A stretch of DNA of 64,000 nucleotides from Rossellomorea marisflavi (lineage in GTDB: Bacteria > Bacillota > Bacilli > Bacillales > Bacillaceae_B): assembly GCA_003667865.1 (NCBI GenBank), contig CP033051.1, positions 4,527,518 to 4,591,517 on the forward strand, read 5' to 3'. Below are positions 53,685-64,000 of the stretch, in pieces (positions within the stretch are counted from its first letter, which is position 1; every line of letters starts with the position of its first letter). The notes under the pieces were generated by a model, which did not search any database, had not been told where the DNA came from, and saw only the letters and a list, made by a program, of their open reading frames with translations. Position numbers and translations under genes: made by a program.

Positions 53685-53787
53685 TGAAGAGTGGTCATAT
53701 TAGAAAAGGGTCCGTCCCCCTTAACCTTTAGTTGCAAAAAACTAATAGTTATAAGTGATTGACGAACCCTTTCAAGCCCACTCTTCA
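53685..53787 (-). promoter_or_regulatory. icd-mdh intercistronic stem-loop
   Basis: Outer arms TGAAGAGTGG (53685-53694) and CCACTCTTCA (53778-53787) pair perfectly. Inner arms AAAGGGTCCGTC and GACGAACCCTTT pair at 11 of 12 positions. No T-run follows, so processing or stability control fits better than termination. Confidence 0.65.
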
Positions 53788-53806
53788 TAGAGTGTCTATT
53801 AAGAAA

Positions 53807-55072
53807 TTACATATTCTCGATTAATGCAGTTCCAAACTCAGAACATTTAACTTCAGTTGCACCTTCCATAAGGCGAGCAAAGTCATATGTTACAACTTTA
53901 GAAGCAATTGTTTTCTCCATTGATGCAGTGATTAGGTTAGCTGCTTCATTCCATCCAAGGTGTTCTAATAATAGAACTCCAGATAGGATTACTGATGAAG
54001 GGTTAACTTTATCAAGACCTGCATATTTAGGTGCTGTACCATGAGTTGCTTCAAAGATCGCATGACCAGTATCATAGTTGATATTTGCTCCTGGAGCAAT
54101 ACCAATTCCACCAACCTGAGCTGCAAGAGCATCAGAGATGTAGTCACCATTTAAGTTCATTGTTGCAACAACATCAAATTCAGCTGGACGAGTTAAGATT
54201 TGTTGTAAGAAGATATCAGCAATTGAATCTTTTACAATGATTTTGCCAGCAGCTTCTGCATCTGCTTGAGCTTTATTAGCTGCATCTAAACCATCAGCAT
54301 CTTTAATTCTGTCATATTCAGCCCAAGTAAATACTTTATCACCGAATTCTTTTTCAGCTAACTCGTAACCCCAGTTTTTGAAGGCACCTTCAGTAAACTT
54401 CATAATGTTCCCTTTATGTACTAATGTTACAGATTTGCGTCCTTCGTTGATTGCATAGTTAATTGCTGCACGTACTAAACGGCTAGTACCTTCTTGTGAT
54501 ACTGGCTTAATTCCAATACCTGATGTTTCTGGGAAACGAATTTTGTTTACACCCATTTCATTTTGTAGGAATGAGATTAATTTGTTCACTTCTTCAGAAC
54601 CTGCTTTGTACTCAATACCAGCATAGATATCTTCTGTATTTTCACGGAAAATAACCATATCTGTATCTTCAGGACGTTTTACAGGAGAAGGTACTCCTTT
54701 GAAATAACGTACCGGGCGTAGACATGTAAATAGGTCTAGCTCTTGACGAAGTGCAACGTTTAATGAACGGATACCACCACCGATTGGTGTTGTAAGTGGA
54801 CCTTTGATTGCAATAAAGTATTCATTGATTGCATCAAGAGTTTCGCTTGGTAACCACTCACCGGTTTTATTGAAAGCTTTTTCTCCAGCATAAACTTCTT
54901 TCCAAGAAATTTTACGCTCACCGTTATATGCTTTTTCAACTGCTGCATCTAGTACACGTTGTGATGCTGCCCAAATATCAGGACCTGTTCCATCACCTTC
55001 AATAAAAGGAACGATAGGATTATTTGGTACGTTTAATACACCATTTTGAACTGAAATTTTTTCACCTGTCAT
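53807..55072 (-). CDS. icd: Isocitrate dehydrogenase (NADP+)
   Basis: A 421-residue NADP-dependent enzyme: [17 protein letters not shown] near 18, the phosphorylation-loop-type serine region [18 protein letters not shown] near 102, [16 protein letters not shown] segment near 145, and [22 protein letters not shown] near 330. The start is ATG 55072 ([11 protein letters not shown]), behind GGAGGG; the open frame upstream is unused. Middle gene of citZ-icd-mdh. Confidence 0.97.
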   Translation of the reverse strand: MTGEKISVQNGVLNVPNNPIVPFIEGDGTGPDIWAASQRVLDAAVEKAYNGERKISWKEVYAGEKAFNKTGEWLPSETLDAINEYFIAIKGPLTTPIGGGIRSLNVALRQELDLFTCLRPVRYFKGVPSPVKRPEDTDMVIFRENTEDIYAGIEYKAGSEEVNKLISFLQNEMGVNKIRFPETSGIGIKPVSQEGTSRLVRAAINYAINEGRKSVTLVHKGNIMKFTEGAFKNWGYELAEKEFGDKVFTWAEYDRIKDADGLDAANKAQADAEAAGKIIVKDSIADIFLQQILTRPAEFDVVATMNLNGDYISDALAAQVGGIGIAPGANINYDTGHAIFEATHGTAPKYAGLDKVNPSSVILSGVLLLEHLGWNEAANLITASMEKTIASKVVTYDFARLMEGATEVKCSEFGTALIENM

Positions 55073-55103
55073 GAATAAACCCTCCATTTTTTCATTATAG
55101 AAG

Positions 55104-55162
55104 AGGCTGACCGAAGTGATCATAGCTACATGCTAAGCTTCCTTCATTGGGGTCAGCCCCCT
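55104..55162 (-). promoter_or_regulatory. citZ-icd intercistronic stem-loop
   Basis: Arms GGCTGACC (55106-55113) and GGTCAGCC (55152-55159) pair, with a shorter inner GAAG/CTTC stem. No T-run follows on the minus strand. It parallels the hairpin between icd and mdh. Confidence 0.6.
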
Positions 55163-55193
55163 CATTAATCAATAACATTCATTATTTATTGTA

Positions 55194-56312
55194 TTAGCCT
55201 CTATTTTCAATTGCAACGTATTCTTGTTTTCCTGGTCCAGTATATTCTGCACGTGGACGAATTAAACGGTTGTTTGAATATTGCTCTAGAATGTGAGCTA
55301 ACCAACCAGATACACGGCTTACTGCAAAGATTGGTGTGAATAAATCATGATCAATACCTAAGCTGTGGTAAACAGAAGCAGAATAGAAATCCACATTTGG
55401 TGGAAGACCTTTTTCAGATGTTACGATGTCTTGAATTTTTGTAGACATCTCATAGTATTTTGCCTCACCACGAAGCTCAGTAAGTTTTTTGGACATTTCT
55501 TTTAAGTGCTTCGCACGTGGATCACCTTTTTGATATACACGGTGACCGAAGCCCATGATTTTTTCTTTATTCGCTAATTTTTCACGAATGCTTGATTCTA
55601 CATTATCAACAGATCCAATCTCTGTTAACATTTTCATAACTTGCTCATTTGCTCCACCATGTAATGGTCCTTTTAATGCTCCGATTGCAGATGTAACTCC
55701 AGAGTAAACATCTGATAAAGTCGCTACACAGACACGAGCTGTAAATGTAGAAGCGTTTAGTTCATGGTCTGCATGAAGGACAAGTGCCTTATTGAATGCT
55801 TCAATTTCAATTGCTTCCGGTTCTTTTCCAGTAAGCATGTAAAGGAAGTTTGCAGCAAATCCGAAGTCTTTACGTGGAGCAATTGGCTCTTGGCCGTTAC
55901 GGATACGTGCAAAGCTTGTTACTAAAGCAGGCATTTTCGCTTGTAAGCGGATAGCCTTACGATAGTTTGCTTCTTCTTCCATAACATCTGCCTCTTCATC
56001 AAAAAGCCCTAATAAAGAAACAGCAGAACGAAGTGCAGCCATAGGATGAACATCTTTAATCGGAATCATCTTAAAGTGTTCAATTACTTCTTTAGGTAAT
56101 TCCATGTTATCTGCAAGCTGTTGTGTTAATTGAGTTAGTTCAGATTGTGTAGGTAGGCGAAGGTGCCATAATAAATAGATTACTTCTTCAAAACTAGCAT
56201 TTTCTGTTAAGTCATCAATGTTGTACCCGACATATGTAAGAGTGTCGTCAATAATCGAGCTAATAGACGATGTTGTTGCTACAACACCCTCTAGTCCACG
56301 TGTTGTTGTCAT
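55194..56312 (-). CDS. citZ: Citrate synthase
   Basis: A 372-residue type-II Gram-positive citrate synthase: TTRGLEGVVATTSSISSIID, catalytic histidines in LHADHELNASTFTARV near 187 and GFGHRVYQKGDPRAKHL near 258, and an aspartate in PPNVDFYSASVYHSLGI near 306. Start ATG 56312 gives the B. subtilis CitZ length; the upstream in-frame ATG has no ribosome site. First gene of citZ-icd-mdh, with a ~260-nt leader. Confidence 0.97.
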   Translation of the reverse strand: MTTTRGLEGVVATTSSISSIIDDTLTYVGYNIDDLTENASFEEVIYLLWHLRLPTQSELTQLTQQLADNMELPKEVIEHFKMIPIKDVHPMAALRSAVSLLGLFDEEADVMEEEANYRKAIRLQAKMPALVTSFARIRNGQEPIAPRKDFGFAANFLYMLTGKEPEAIEIEAFNKALVLHADHELNASTFTARVCVATLSDVYSGVTSAIGALKGPLHGGANEQVMKMLTEIGSVDNVESSIREKLANKEKIMGFGHRVYQKGDPRAKHLKEMSKKLTELRGEAKYYEMSTKIQDIVTSEKGLPPNVDFYSASVYHSLGIDHDLFTPIFAVSRVSGWLAHILEQYSNNRLIRPRAEYTGPGKQEYVAIENRG

Positions 56313-56420
56313 CGAAACCTCTCCTTTATCACTATTATTCCCCATATCCATCAATACATGAACGTTCACAAAGAATATTCCTACTCAATGTAAATGGGCT
56401 TGTTTACTTAAAAAAGATTC

Positions 56421-56506
56421 AATAGAACACCTTTATTTAGGACTTACTCACTACAACGTTAGTCAGAAAGAGTTCCATCATGTCCTAATTGAACGGGTGT
56501 TCAATA
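56421..56506 (-). promoter_or_regulatory. Large hairpin in the citZ leader
   Basis: Inverted repeats at 56421-56443 and 56482-56506 share GAACACC and TTAGGAC blocks and can fold over an ~38-nt loop inside the predicted 5' untranslated region. Two direct copies of GGAATGTAA occur further upstream in the same leader (minus strand, near 56570 and 56545). Role unknown. Confidence 0.6.
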
Positions 56507-56579
56507 CTTATAAAAAACGAATCTCTGCCTGAAAAGATTACATTCCCAGCAGAGGCTTTAGGATACGCTTACATTCCTT

Positions 56580-56608
56580 ATTATAAACAATTTTGCTTTT
56601 TTTGTGAA
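56580..56608 (-). promoter_or_regulatory. SigA promoter of citZ-icd-mdh
   Basis: Minus strand: -35 TTCACA, 17-bp spacer, -10 TATAAT. A cre-like sequence (ATTCAAGCGTTTTCG, two mismatches) lies immediately upstream of the -35. The remaining stretch to 56951 shows no gene. Confidence 0.82.
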
Positions 56609-56951
56609 CGAAAACGCTTGAATTTTCAATAAAATTATTTTTCTAGAAAAACAACTACTTATTTTATATGTAGGATCTTTTCCCTAAAGCCACAAGCTTT
56701 CACGAGCTATTCCAAAATTGCTTCTTTTCATGCCGTAGTAGCATACTTAAAATCAATGTTAGAATGATGTATTTCTTTAAAAATAAGAGACTGCTACTAA
56801 CTATCGTATCATACTTTTTAAGTTTGTTCATTTTATACCTTTTTAGTATCTCCTAGTTTGTTAAATTTATCAGAAATTGTTAATTAATAACTTTTCAACA
56901 TTTCCACACTCCTTTACAATAGAAATATGTATTGTCTTAGGGGGGAGCTTA

Positions 56952-58070
56952 TTGAATCTAGAATATTTATATAGAACGATTCGATTTCTAGTTGTAATTG
57001 CAATTATAGTGGTATCCGTTTTTGCATTGTATTTTATTTGGCAGGTTGCCTATCCGTTTATTATTGCTCTAGGAATCGCTCTACTAATTAATCCATTAGT
57101 GAATTTTTTAACTACCAAGGCAAAAATTCCAAGGACATGGTCAGTAGTCATAGCCTTATTCTTAATTGTTGCCGTTTTTGCAGGACTTGTGACTCTATTA
57201 GTAGCAGAGATTGTTTCAGGTGCGAATTATTTATCGAATGTGTTGCCACAACACGTTGAAACTCTTGTAGAATATGTAGAGCAAGTTATATTCACAAATA
57301 TCATTCCACTATACAATCAAATAGCCGGAATGTTTAATAGTCTTGATTCAGGTCAACAAGGGACGATCATTGAGAATGTCCAGGCAGCTGGTCAAAAAAT
57401 TGCTACATCAGCCGGAGACTTTTTACAGAACTTTTTCCAAAAGTTACCGATACTTGTATCGTGGATTCCCAATGCAGCTACTGTGTTAATTTTTGCTACC
57501 TTAGCTACATTCTTTATCAGTAAAGATTGGTATAAGCATTCAGGAAAGATTTCTAAGTACATACCAGTTAAAGCAGTGACAAGTGGAAAATCAGTTGTTG
57601 TAAGTTTAAAGAAGGCACTTTTTGGCTTTATCCGTGCACAAGCTACACTTATTTCGATCACAGCAGTCATTGTGCTTGTTGGATTACTTATATTACGTGT
57701 TGAATACGCCATTACTATTGCATTAGTTAGTGGACTTGTCGATATACTCCCATACTTAGGAACAGGGATTGTGTTTGTTCCATGGATTATTTACGAGTTT
57801 ATCTCAGGAAATATTGGAACAGGTATTGGTCTCAGTGTCTTGTATGTAATCGTTGTTGTTCAGAGACAGATTATGGAGCCAAAAATATTGTCTTCAAGTA
57901 TTGGTCTAGACCCACTCGCGACGCTAGTCGCACTATTTGTTGGATTTCAATTGGTCGGATTTTTAGGGTTGATTTTAGGACCAATAACATTAGTTATTTT
58001 CTCAGCTCTAAGTGGTGCAGGTGTATTTCGCGATATCGGTGCGTTTATCATGGGAAAAAAAGAAGAGTAA
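56952..58070 (+). CDS. ytvI: Sporulation integral membrane protein YtvI
   Basis: A 372-residue AI-2E/PerM-superfamily membrane protein with about eight membrane segments: FLVVIAIIVVSVFALYFIW near 12, PFIIALGIALLINPLVNFL near 36, LVSGLVDILPYLGTGIVFVPW near 258 and SSIGLDPLATLVALFVGFQLVG near 315. TTG 56952 is taken as the start because AGGGGGGAGC precedes it and the length then equals YtvI of B. subtilis. It belongs to the sporulation set, but its mechanism is unknown. Divergent from citZ. Confidence 0.9.
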   Translation: MNLEYLYRTIRFLVVIAIIVVSVFALYFIWQVAYPFIIALGIALLINPLVNFLTTKAKIPRTWSVVIALFLIVAVFAGLVTLLVAEIVSGANYLSNVLPQHVETLVEYVEQVIFTNIIPLYNQIAGMFNSLDSGQQGTIIENVQAAGQKIATSAGDFLQNFFQKLPILVSWIPNAATVLIFATLATFFISKDWYKHSGKISKYIPVKAVTSGKSVVVSLKKALFGFIRAQATLISITAVIVLVGLLILRVEYAITIALVSGLVDILPYLGTGIVFVPWIIYEFISGNIGTGIGLSVLYVIVVVQRQIMEPKILSSSIGLDPLATLVALFVGFQLVGFLGLILGPITLVIFSALSGAGVFRDIGAFIMGKKEE

Positions 58071-58150
58071 TGTGATATGAAGTCTACAAGAAAATAAAAT
58101 TCATGTAAACCACTCCGTTTATGGGGTGCATAATAATTCAGTGACATACT

Positions 58151-58187
58151 AATTGGTATAGGGAATGACCTATACCAATTTTTTATT
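58151..58187 (+). terminator. Terminator of ytvI
   Basis: Twelve-bp stem AATTGGTATAGG/CCTATACCAATT followed by TTTTTATT. Confidence 0.9.
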
Positions 58188-58344
58188 ATTTAAAGGCTGC
58201 TATTTTATGAGATTGACTATTACACAATAAATTTATAGGAGAATAGTTGTTGTACACTTCGAAATGGTTGGCATTTAGCATGGTCATAAAAGGCTTTCAA
58301 TTATTCTTTATCTATCAATGTAGGATTGTAGTACATAACAACCC

Positions 58345-58521
58345 GGACATTTATTCCTTTATTATTGGTAATAGCATTAATTATGAGGTACTAGCGGACA
58401 TCCGTTCCGTTATTCAGGTAAAATACAGAAAATTCACTGCAACCATTTACAAATAGCGGAATAAATGTCCACAAGACCCTCATAATGAAAGCTTTCTGTG
58501 GAAATAACGGAATAAATGTCC
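58345..58521. repeat. 177-bp dyad element B
   Basis: Direct units start at 58345 and 58396 (51 bp apart) and inverted units end at 58470 and 58521 (51 bp apart), so the total length is 177 bp, the same as element A. Units vary slightly (GGACATTTATTCCTTTAT, GGACATCCGTTCCGTTAT). It lies between the ytvI and fxsA terminators. A small frame that crosses it is not a gene. Confidence 0.9.
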
Positions 58522-58602
58522 GCGGAATAACATCTTGGAGTTTTTGACATCTGAAATTATATGCTTCTTGTGACGATCAAGAAATACTTTAAAGCAAAAT
58601 CA

Positions 58603-58635
58603 AAAAAATGGGGTAGCAGTTTTGCACCCCATTTT
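58603..58635 (-). terminator. Terminator of fxsA
   Basis: Ten-bp stem AAAATGGGGT/ACCCCATTTT, with T7 on the minus strand. Confidence 0.88.
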
Positions 58636-58702
58636 CATTATCAATTGTATAATGTGCTCCTTAAACGGGAACCGTTCACTGTTCGTTTAGCTGTTGTATA
58701 CG

Positions 58703-59089
58703 TTAACGGTAAATAATGACATTACCGTTATCAATCCATTTTCTGACTACCTTAAGCAATAAAGGTTTTAGCCATTGTCTTGTTATAGGGAACAACAAAA
58801 AGAATCCTATAGCATCTGTAATAAAGCCTGGAGTTAAAAGCACTACTCCTCCTACTAAAATACAAAGTCCATCTAGAATTGCTTCACCTGGCATTTGACC
58901 GTATTGTAAGTTTTGTTGGGCTTTCCGTAGGGTTTCAAGTCCTTGTTTTTTTGCAAGATACGCACCTAGGACTCCTGTTGCAATAATTAACAATATTGTT
59001 GGCAATACTCCTAGTGTTTTACCGGATAATAAAAGCAGTCCAATTTCTAGTGCGGGAACGACTATTAGAAAAAACATAATATATCTCAT
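58703..59089 (-). CDS. fxsA: FxsA-family membrane protein
   Basis: A 128-residue FxsA protein with three or four membrane segments: YIMFFLIVVPALEIGLLLLSG, LPTILLIIATGVLGAYLAKKQG and ILVGGVVLLTPGFITDAIGFFLLFP. The last is the family signature (LLTPGFxTDxxGFLLLxP). In E. coli overexpression prevents phage T7 exclusion by the F plasmid; the native role is unknown. Found near pyk in Bacillus. Confidence 0.9.
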   Translation of the reverse strand: MRYIMFFLIVVPALEIGLLLLSGKTLGVLPTILLIIATGVLGAYLAKKQGLETLRKAQQNLQYGQMPGEAILDGLCILVGGVVLLTPGFITDAIGFFLLFPITRQWLKPLLLKVVRKWIDNGNVIIYR

Positions 59090-59319
59090 ATAAAAACGAC
59101 CTCCCGTCGAATTGTAGCTTTATCTAACAAGCTTGGTCTATATTATAACATATAATGAGAGTGGTCTTTTTATGAAAAGATTTCGGAAATGTGTCAGGTT
59201 AATACGAATTACCATCTCTAATATTTAGCTGAAAATAAATATTGTAATATAGAAATCAGAGAGAATCTTTTATTACTGTTTTAGGTTGTAAGAATAGTTT
59301 GCCGTACTTCCGTAGGTCC

Positions 59320-59441
59320 GTTGCTTTCCGCTCCAGGAGCTTGCTTTCCGCGGGGCGGGAGTGAGCCTCCTCGCTTCGCTGTGGGGTCTCACTTAACCCG
59401 CTATATCCCGCAGGAGTCAAGCACCTTCCGCTCCAAGCAAC
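59320..59441 (-). repeat. GC-rich REP-like element, copy 6
   Basis: 122 bp, GTTGCTTTCCGCTCC to GCTCCAAGCAAC, nearly identical to copy 1 although 43 kb away. It lies between the pyk terminator and fxsA. The flanking stretch 59100-59319 shows nothing else. Confidence 0.92.
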
Positions 59442-59498
59442 TCAGTAATAATAAAGTGAGTATACAACCAAAAATTTTCCTAGTTTAAAGAATTTAAA

Positions 59499-59534
59499 AA
59501 AGAAACTACCTCAAACGAGATAGTTTCTTTTTCA
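59499..59534 (-). terminator. Terminator of pfkA-pyk
   Basis: Ten-bp stem AAAGAAACTA/TAGTTTCTTT with a T-rich minus-strand tail (TTTTTTAAATT), directly after pyk. Confidence 0.82.
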
Positions 59535-59539
59535 TTTAA

Positions 59540-61300
59540 TTATAATACACTAGCATGCCCATTATAGATGTTACCACTGCTAGAATCGACAGTGAGTTCT
59601 TGACCTTCTTTTATAAGTGTTGTAGCACCTTCTACCCCAACAATTACTGGGATTCCTAGGCTAATCCCAACAACCGCTGCATGACTAGTTAGCCCACCTT
59701 CTTCAGTAATTAGTGCCGAACATTGTTCTAGAGCGCTAACCATTTCTTTTTCTGTACCTAATGTAACCAGAACAGAACCTGGTGTGATTTTATCTAATGC
59801 TTCTTTCGCATTATTTGCAATTACAGCTTTACCATAGGCTGTTCTACGTCCAATTCCTTGGCCTTTTGCAAGGATATCCCCTACGATATGAATCTTCATT
59901 AGGTTCGTTGTTCCTGACTCACCGATAGGTACACCTGCAGTAACGACAACTAAATCACCATGTTTGATAATTCCGGAATTTAAACTTTCTTCAATTCCCA
60001 TATCTAGCATTTCGTCAGTTGTGTTCACCTTACGTCCAACTCGTGCGTGAACTCCCCATACTAGTGACAATCTTCTTGAGACAGAGTCTGAAGATGTCAC
60101 AGCAATGATCGGTGCCTTCGGACGATATTTTGAGATCATTTTTGCTGTATGACCACTTTCTGTTGGTGCAACGATGGCATTCACATCAAGGTTTAATGCT
60201 GTATGAGCAACCGATTGTCCGATTGCATCTGTCATATTTCTTTCAGAGTTTTTACTTCTATTAGATAGAATATCTTTGAAGTCTAATGCTGTTTCTGCAC
60301 GTGATGCAATGTTATTCATCGTTTGTACTGCTTCAACTGGGTAACTACCCGCTGCCGTCTCACCAGAAAGCATGATCGCATCTGTTCCGTCAAAAATGGC
60401 ATTCGCAACATCACTTGCTTCAGCTCTTGTTGGACGTGGGTTACGTTGCATTGAATCTAGCATTTGTGTTGCTGTAATAACCGGTTTTCCTAGCTCATTA
60501 CATTGTTTAATTAGTTGCTTTTGAACTAACGGAACTTCCTCAGCTGGAATTTCAACACCTAAGTCCCCACGAGCTACCATTAAACCGTCAGAAACTTCAA
60601 GAATCTCATTAATATTGTCTACACCCTCTTGGTTTTCAATCTTAGGGATAATACCAATATGAGAAGCTCCATGCTCTTCAAGTAGTTGACGGATTTCTAG
60701 AACGTCTTTAGCTCTTCGAACAAAAGATGCCGCAATAAAATCTACACCTTGCTGGATACCAAAAACGATATCTTGTGCATCTTTTTCTGTAATACCTGGG
60801 AGCTTAACAGAAACTCCTGGTACATTGACACCTTTTTTATTTTTAAGTGTCCCACTATTTAAGATGTTTGTCACAATTTCCCCTTGATCCTTACGTACTT
60901 CTACCACTTCTAACCCGATTAAACCATCATCAAGAAGGATTTTGGATCCTACGTGCACATCGTCTATTAGGCCTTCATATGTAATAGAAAATTTCTCAGG
61001 TGTTCCTAATACTTCTGTCATGGACACGATTACTTTCTTACCACTTTCTAGCTCAATAGCACCATTTTCCATGTTATTTGTACGAATCTCTGGACCTTTA
61101 GTATCTAATAGAATTCCTACAGTTTTCCCAGCTGCACTTGCAGCCTCACGAATGTTTTTAATTCGTTGGCCATGCTCTTCATGATCACCATGTGAAAAGT
61201 TTAAACGAGCTACATTCAAGCCTGCATCAATCAACTTTGAGAGCATTTCAACACTTTCACTAGCAGGACCTATTGTACAAACTATTTTTGTTTTCCTCAT
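59540..61300 (-). CDS. pyk: Pyruvate kinase with C-terminal PEP-utiliser domain
   Basis: A 586-residue pyruvate kinase. The barrel starts [19 protein letters not shown], with FSHGDHEEH near 39, [17 protein letters not shown] near 220 containing the catalytic lysine, and GDLGVEIP and TATQMLDSM metal and substrate segments. Beyond the usual ~475 residues a PEP-utiliser mobile domain ([20 protein letters not shown]) is attached, the Bacillus/Geobacillus form. Its histidine is present although no phosphotransfer role is known. It follows pfkA, and the two are likely cotranscribed. Confidence 0.97.
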   Translation of the reverse strand: MRKTKIVCTIGPASESVEMLSKLIDAGLNVARLNFSHGDHEEHGQRIKNIREAASAAGKTVGILLDTKGPEIRTNNMENGAIELESGKKVIVSMTEVLGTPEKFSITYEGLIDDVHVGSKILLDDGLIGLEVVEVRKDQGEIVTNILNSGTLKNKKGVNVPGVSVKLPGITEKDAQDIVFGIQQGVDFIAASFVRRAKDVLEIRQLLEEHGASHIGIIPKIENQEGVDNINEILEVSDGLMVARGDLGVEIPAEEVPLVQKQLIKQCNELGKPVITATQMLDSMQRNPRPTRAEASDVANAIFDGTDAIMLSGETAAGSYPVEAVQTMNNIASRAETALDFKDILSNRSKNSERNMTDAIGQSVAHTALNLDVNAIVAPTESGHTAKMISKYRPKAPIIAVTSSDSVSRRLSLVWGVHARVGRKVNTTDEMLDMGIEESLNSGIIKHGDLVVVTAGVPIGESGTTNLMKIHIVGDILAKGQGIGRRTAYGKAVIANNAKEALDKITPGSVLVTLGTEKEMVSALEQCSALITEEGGLTSHAAVVGISLGIPVIVGVEGATTLIKEGQELTVDSSSGNIYNGHASVL

Positions 61301-61332
61301 TACCTAAACAACCTCCTGAGCGTAAAATCAAA

Positions 61333-62313
<981 letters not shown>

Positions 62314-62433
62314 TTAAATTTATGTATCAACTAAAAATAGCCAGTATTGTGAAATGATAATGTGAGGAAATAATATGGAGGTCTCACGAAAAACACTTTA
62401 TTATTATGGACATTTTAGGTAAGTATTATTTCT

Positions 62434-62462
62434 AAAATACCATGAAGAAAAGAGGTTCTCAA
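62434..62462 (-). promoter_or_regulatory. SigA-like promoter of pfkA-pyk
   Basis: Minus strand: -35 TTGAGA, 17-bp spacer, -10 TATTTT. Confidence 0.6.
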
Positions 62463-62506
62463 TAATATTAACAGATTAAAACAAATAGACGAAATAATTC
62501 GCTAAA

Positions 62507-62551
62507 TGAAAGCGTTTTATCTGTAAAACACTTGAAATAAAGCGTTTTCAT
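62507..62551. promoter_or_regulatory. Pair of cre-like boxes upstream of pfkA
   Basis: ATGAAAGCGTTTTAT (62507-62521, one mismatch to cre) and AATAAAGCGTTTTCA (62537-62551, two mismatches) are centred exactly 30 bp apart, upstream of the -35. This geometry suits CcpA activation more than repression. Confidence 0.6.
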
Positions 62552-62574
62552 CGTATTTTCATAAAATAAACTAG

Positions 62575-62610
62575 GACTGATTCACAAGTCGAATTTCTTT
62601 GTGATCAGTC
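62575..62610 (-). terminator. Terminator of accDA
   Basis: Minus strand: GACTGAT-CACAA paired with TTGTG-A-ATCAGTC (one bulge). The following tract is only moderately T-rich. Confidence 0.65.
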
Positions 62611-62626
62611 CGTCTAGTAGAGAAAA

Positions 62627-63601
62627 TTATACTTTTACATTTTCTTGTAAAGAGGTAAATTCACCCATGTTCTTATACTTTTCATAACGGTGTGATACAA
62701 GTTCATCACTACTAAGTTTAGTTAATTCAGATAGAGATTTCTTAATTTGTAACTCAATCTCTTCGGCTTGAAGAGTGACATCACGATGTGCTCCACCTTT
62801 TACTTCAGGTATTATTTCATCAATAATGTTCATTTTTTTCAGGTCAGGAGCTGTAATTTTCATCGTATCAGCAGCTTGCTTGGCCAGTCCGGAATCCTTC
62901 CATAAAAGAGCAGCTGCTCCTTCAGGGGATATAACCGAGTACCAAGAATTTTCAAGCATATGAATATGATTTCCAACACCTATCGCTAAGGCACCACCAC
63001 TTGCACCTTCGCCGATTACAACACAGATAATCGGAACTTTAAAGCCTGCCATTTCTAGTAAATTACGAGCTATAGCCTCACTTTGGCCTCTTTCCTCAGC
63101 AGCCTTACCTGGATAGGCTCCTTTTGTATCTAAGAAACAAATAATTGGTCGGCCAAATTTATTGGCTTGCTTCATTAATCGTAATGCTTTACGATACCCT
63201 TCTGGATGAGGCATTCCAAAATTTCGTCTTATATTCTCTTTCGTATCTTTCCCCCGCTGATGTCCGATAACTGTTACAGGAACACCATGGAATTTTGCTA
63301 TACCAGAAACGATTGCTTCGTCATCACCATAAAGACGGTCGCCATGCATTTCCAGAAAGTCCGTAAACAAACGCTCGATATAATCTAGCGTCGTAGGGCG
63401 TTTTGGGTGCCTAGCTATTTGAACACGGTCCCAAGGGGTTAAGTTTTTATAGATTTCACTTTCTAGCTTCGTTAATCGAGCCTCTAATTTTTCAATTTCA
63501 CTTGAAAGATCCACCTCAGAATTTTTAGTGAATTCCTTTAGCTCTGCGATTTTTTTTCGAAGCTCAACAACCGGCTTTTCAAATTCTAATTCATTTACCA
63601 T
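62627..63601 (-). CDS. accA: Acetyl-CoA carboxylase carboxyltransferase, alpha subunit
   Basis: A 324-residue alpha subunit: N-terminal helical part ([20 protein letters not shown]) and crotonase-like core ([81 protein letters not shown]). With AccD it transfers CO2 from carboxybiotin to acetyl-CoA to make malonyl-CoA. Its ATG overlaps the accD stop by 7 bp, so they are translationally coupled. Confidence 0.97.
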   Translation of the reverse strand: MVNELEFEKPVVELRKKIAELKEFTKNSEVDLSSEIEKLEARLTKLESEIYKNLTPWDRVQIARHPKRPTTLDYIERLFTDFLEMHGDRLYGDDEAIVSGIAKFHGVPVTVIGHQRGKDTKENIRRNFGMPHPEGYRKALRLMKQANKFGRPIICFLDTKGAYPGKAAEERGQSEAIARNLLEMAGFKVPIICVVIGEGASGGALAIGVGNHIHMLENSWYSVISPEGAAALLWKDSGLAKQAADTMKITAPDLKKMNIIDEIIPEVKGGAHRDVTLQAEEIELQIKKSLSELTKLSSDELVSHRYEKYKNMGEFTSLQENVKV

Positions 63602-64000
63602 GGAAGTTCACCATCCCATTGATGAATTTCAAGGACATTTTTAAGTGTATCCTTCATGTCTAAGCGCTTCACTACAGCATCTAATTGTCCATGCTTTAAT
63701 AAGAATTCAGCTGTTTGGAAATCCTCAGGTAGATCTTCACGTATTGTTTGCTCAATGATTCTTCTTCCAGCAAAACCAATTAATGCACGTGGTTCAGCAA
63801 AATTATAGTCTCCTAGTGAAGCAAAACTAGCAGATACGCCACCAGTAGTAGGGTGAGTCATGACAGAAATAAATAGACCTCCTGCTTCACTATGCTTGTT
63901 CAATGCTACACTAGTTTTAGCCATTTGCATAAGAGAAAGAACTCCCTCCTGCATTCTCGCTCCACCTGATGCTGTAAAAATAATAAAAGGAATATTTCTA
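63595..64000 (-). CDS. accD: Acetyl-CoA carboxylase carboxyltransferase, beta subunit (partial)
   Basis: Only the C-terminal ~134 residues are in the window; the frame is open through the right edge. The visible part has [20 protein letters not shown] (oxyanion-hole glycines), then [37 protein letters not shown] and a C-terminal [15 protein letters not shown], all typical of AccD. The N-terminal zinc ribbon lies outside. Cut by the window edge, not a broken gene. Confidence 0.95.
   Translation of the reverse strand, partial: RNIPFIIFTASGGARMQEGVLSLMQMAKTSVALNKHSEAGGLFISVMTHPTTGGVSASFASLGDYNFAEPRALIGFAGRRIIEQTIREDLPEDFQTAEFLLKHGQLDAVVKRLDMKDTLKNVLEIHQWDGELPW

Noticed and set aside
53685..53787. 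Rho-independent terminator between icd and mdh
   Set aside because: The stem is good but no T-run follows on the minus strand, so I list it as an intercistronic stem-loop instead.
58247..58456. 69-codon plus-strand frame
   Set aside because: It crosses dyad element B; no ribosome site; the sequence is explained by the repeat.

Overview
This window is chromosomal DNA from a low-GC, endospore-forming Gram-positive bacterium of the family Bacillaceae. It carries spore and sporulation genes (sspI, ytxC, ytvI, ytaF, spo0M- and spo0E-like genes), T-box leaders and a TTG/ATT-start habit. Its gene order matches the Bacillus subtilis accD-to-etfA region almost gene for gene (compared from memory). 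Nearly all genes are on the minus strand, so the window reads backwards from accD at 64 kb to etfA at 0.7 kb.

Layout. 1-0.6 kb: tandem array of 21-bp-phased ACTTGTGC repeats. 0.6-6.0 kb: fatty-acid oxidation (etfA, etfB, fadB, fadR, lcfA) with two FadR operators in front of fadR. 6.0-10.4 kb: accessory block not found here in B. subtilis: a decayed pseudogene, a SulP transporter, and a TerC-family gene at the end of an operon that starts with a manganese (yybP-ykoY type) riboswitch and carries spo0E-like, fbpB-like and spo0M-like small genes. 10.4-24.9 kb: yshE, mutS2, polX, cvpA, zapA, rnhC, an ECF sigma/anti-sigma pair, pheT-pheS behind a Phe T-box, ysgA, sspI. 25-33 kb: ysdC, a dimeric dUTPase, a fresh IS4-family insertion with a 9-bp target duplication, ysdB, a TVP38 membrane protein, ysdA, rplT-rpmI-infC with its leader, and two lipoproteins. 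33-39 kb: thrS with a Thr T-box, ytxC, dnaB (dnaI is absent from its usual place), nrdR. 39-46.4 kb: speD with a long structured leader, gapB, coaE, ytaF, mutM, polA. 46.7-52 kb: hflC-hflK, phoR-phoP, a MaoC-type hydratase with a perfect cre box. 52.7-64 kb: mdh, icd, citZ, ytvI, fxsA, pyk, pfkA, accA and partial accD.

The theme is central metabolism (TCA branch, lower glycolysis, gluconeogenic gapB, fatty-acid synthesis and breakdown) with replication, repair and translation genes. Carbon control is visible as a consensus cre at the maoC-like gene, cre-like boxes upstream of pfkA and citZ, and a CcpN-like operator pair at gapB. Intergenic spaces hold three repeat families: a GC-rich ~125-bp REP-like element (six copies, one carrying a second repeat inside it), a 177-bp dyad built from four GGACATTTGTTCCGTTAT-type units (two copies of identical geometry), and the 21-bp/198-bp array.

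Most interesting: (1) the Mn riboswitch with a doubled hairpin platform reading into an unusual spo0E/fbpB/spo0M/terC operon; (2) the speD leader, in which an 8-nt segment is perfectly complementary to the Shine-Dalgarno sequence; (3) the two 177-bp dyads; (4) the missing dnaI.
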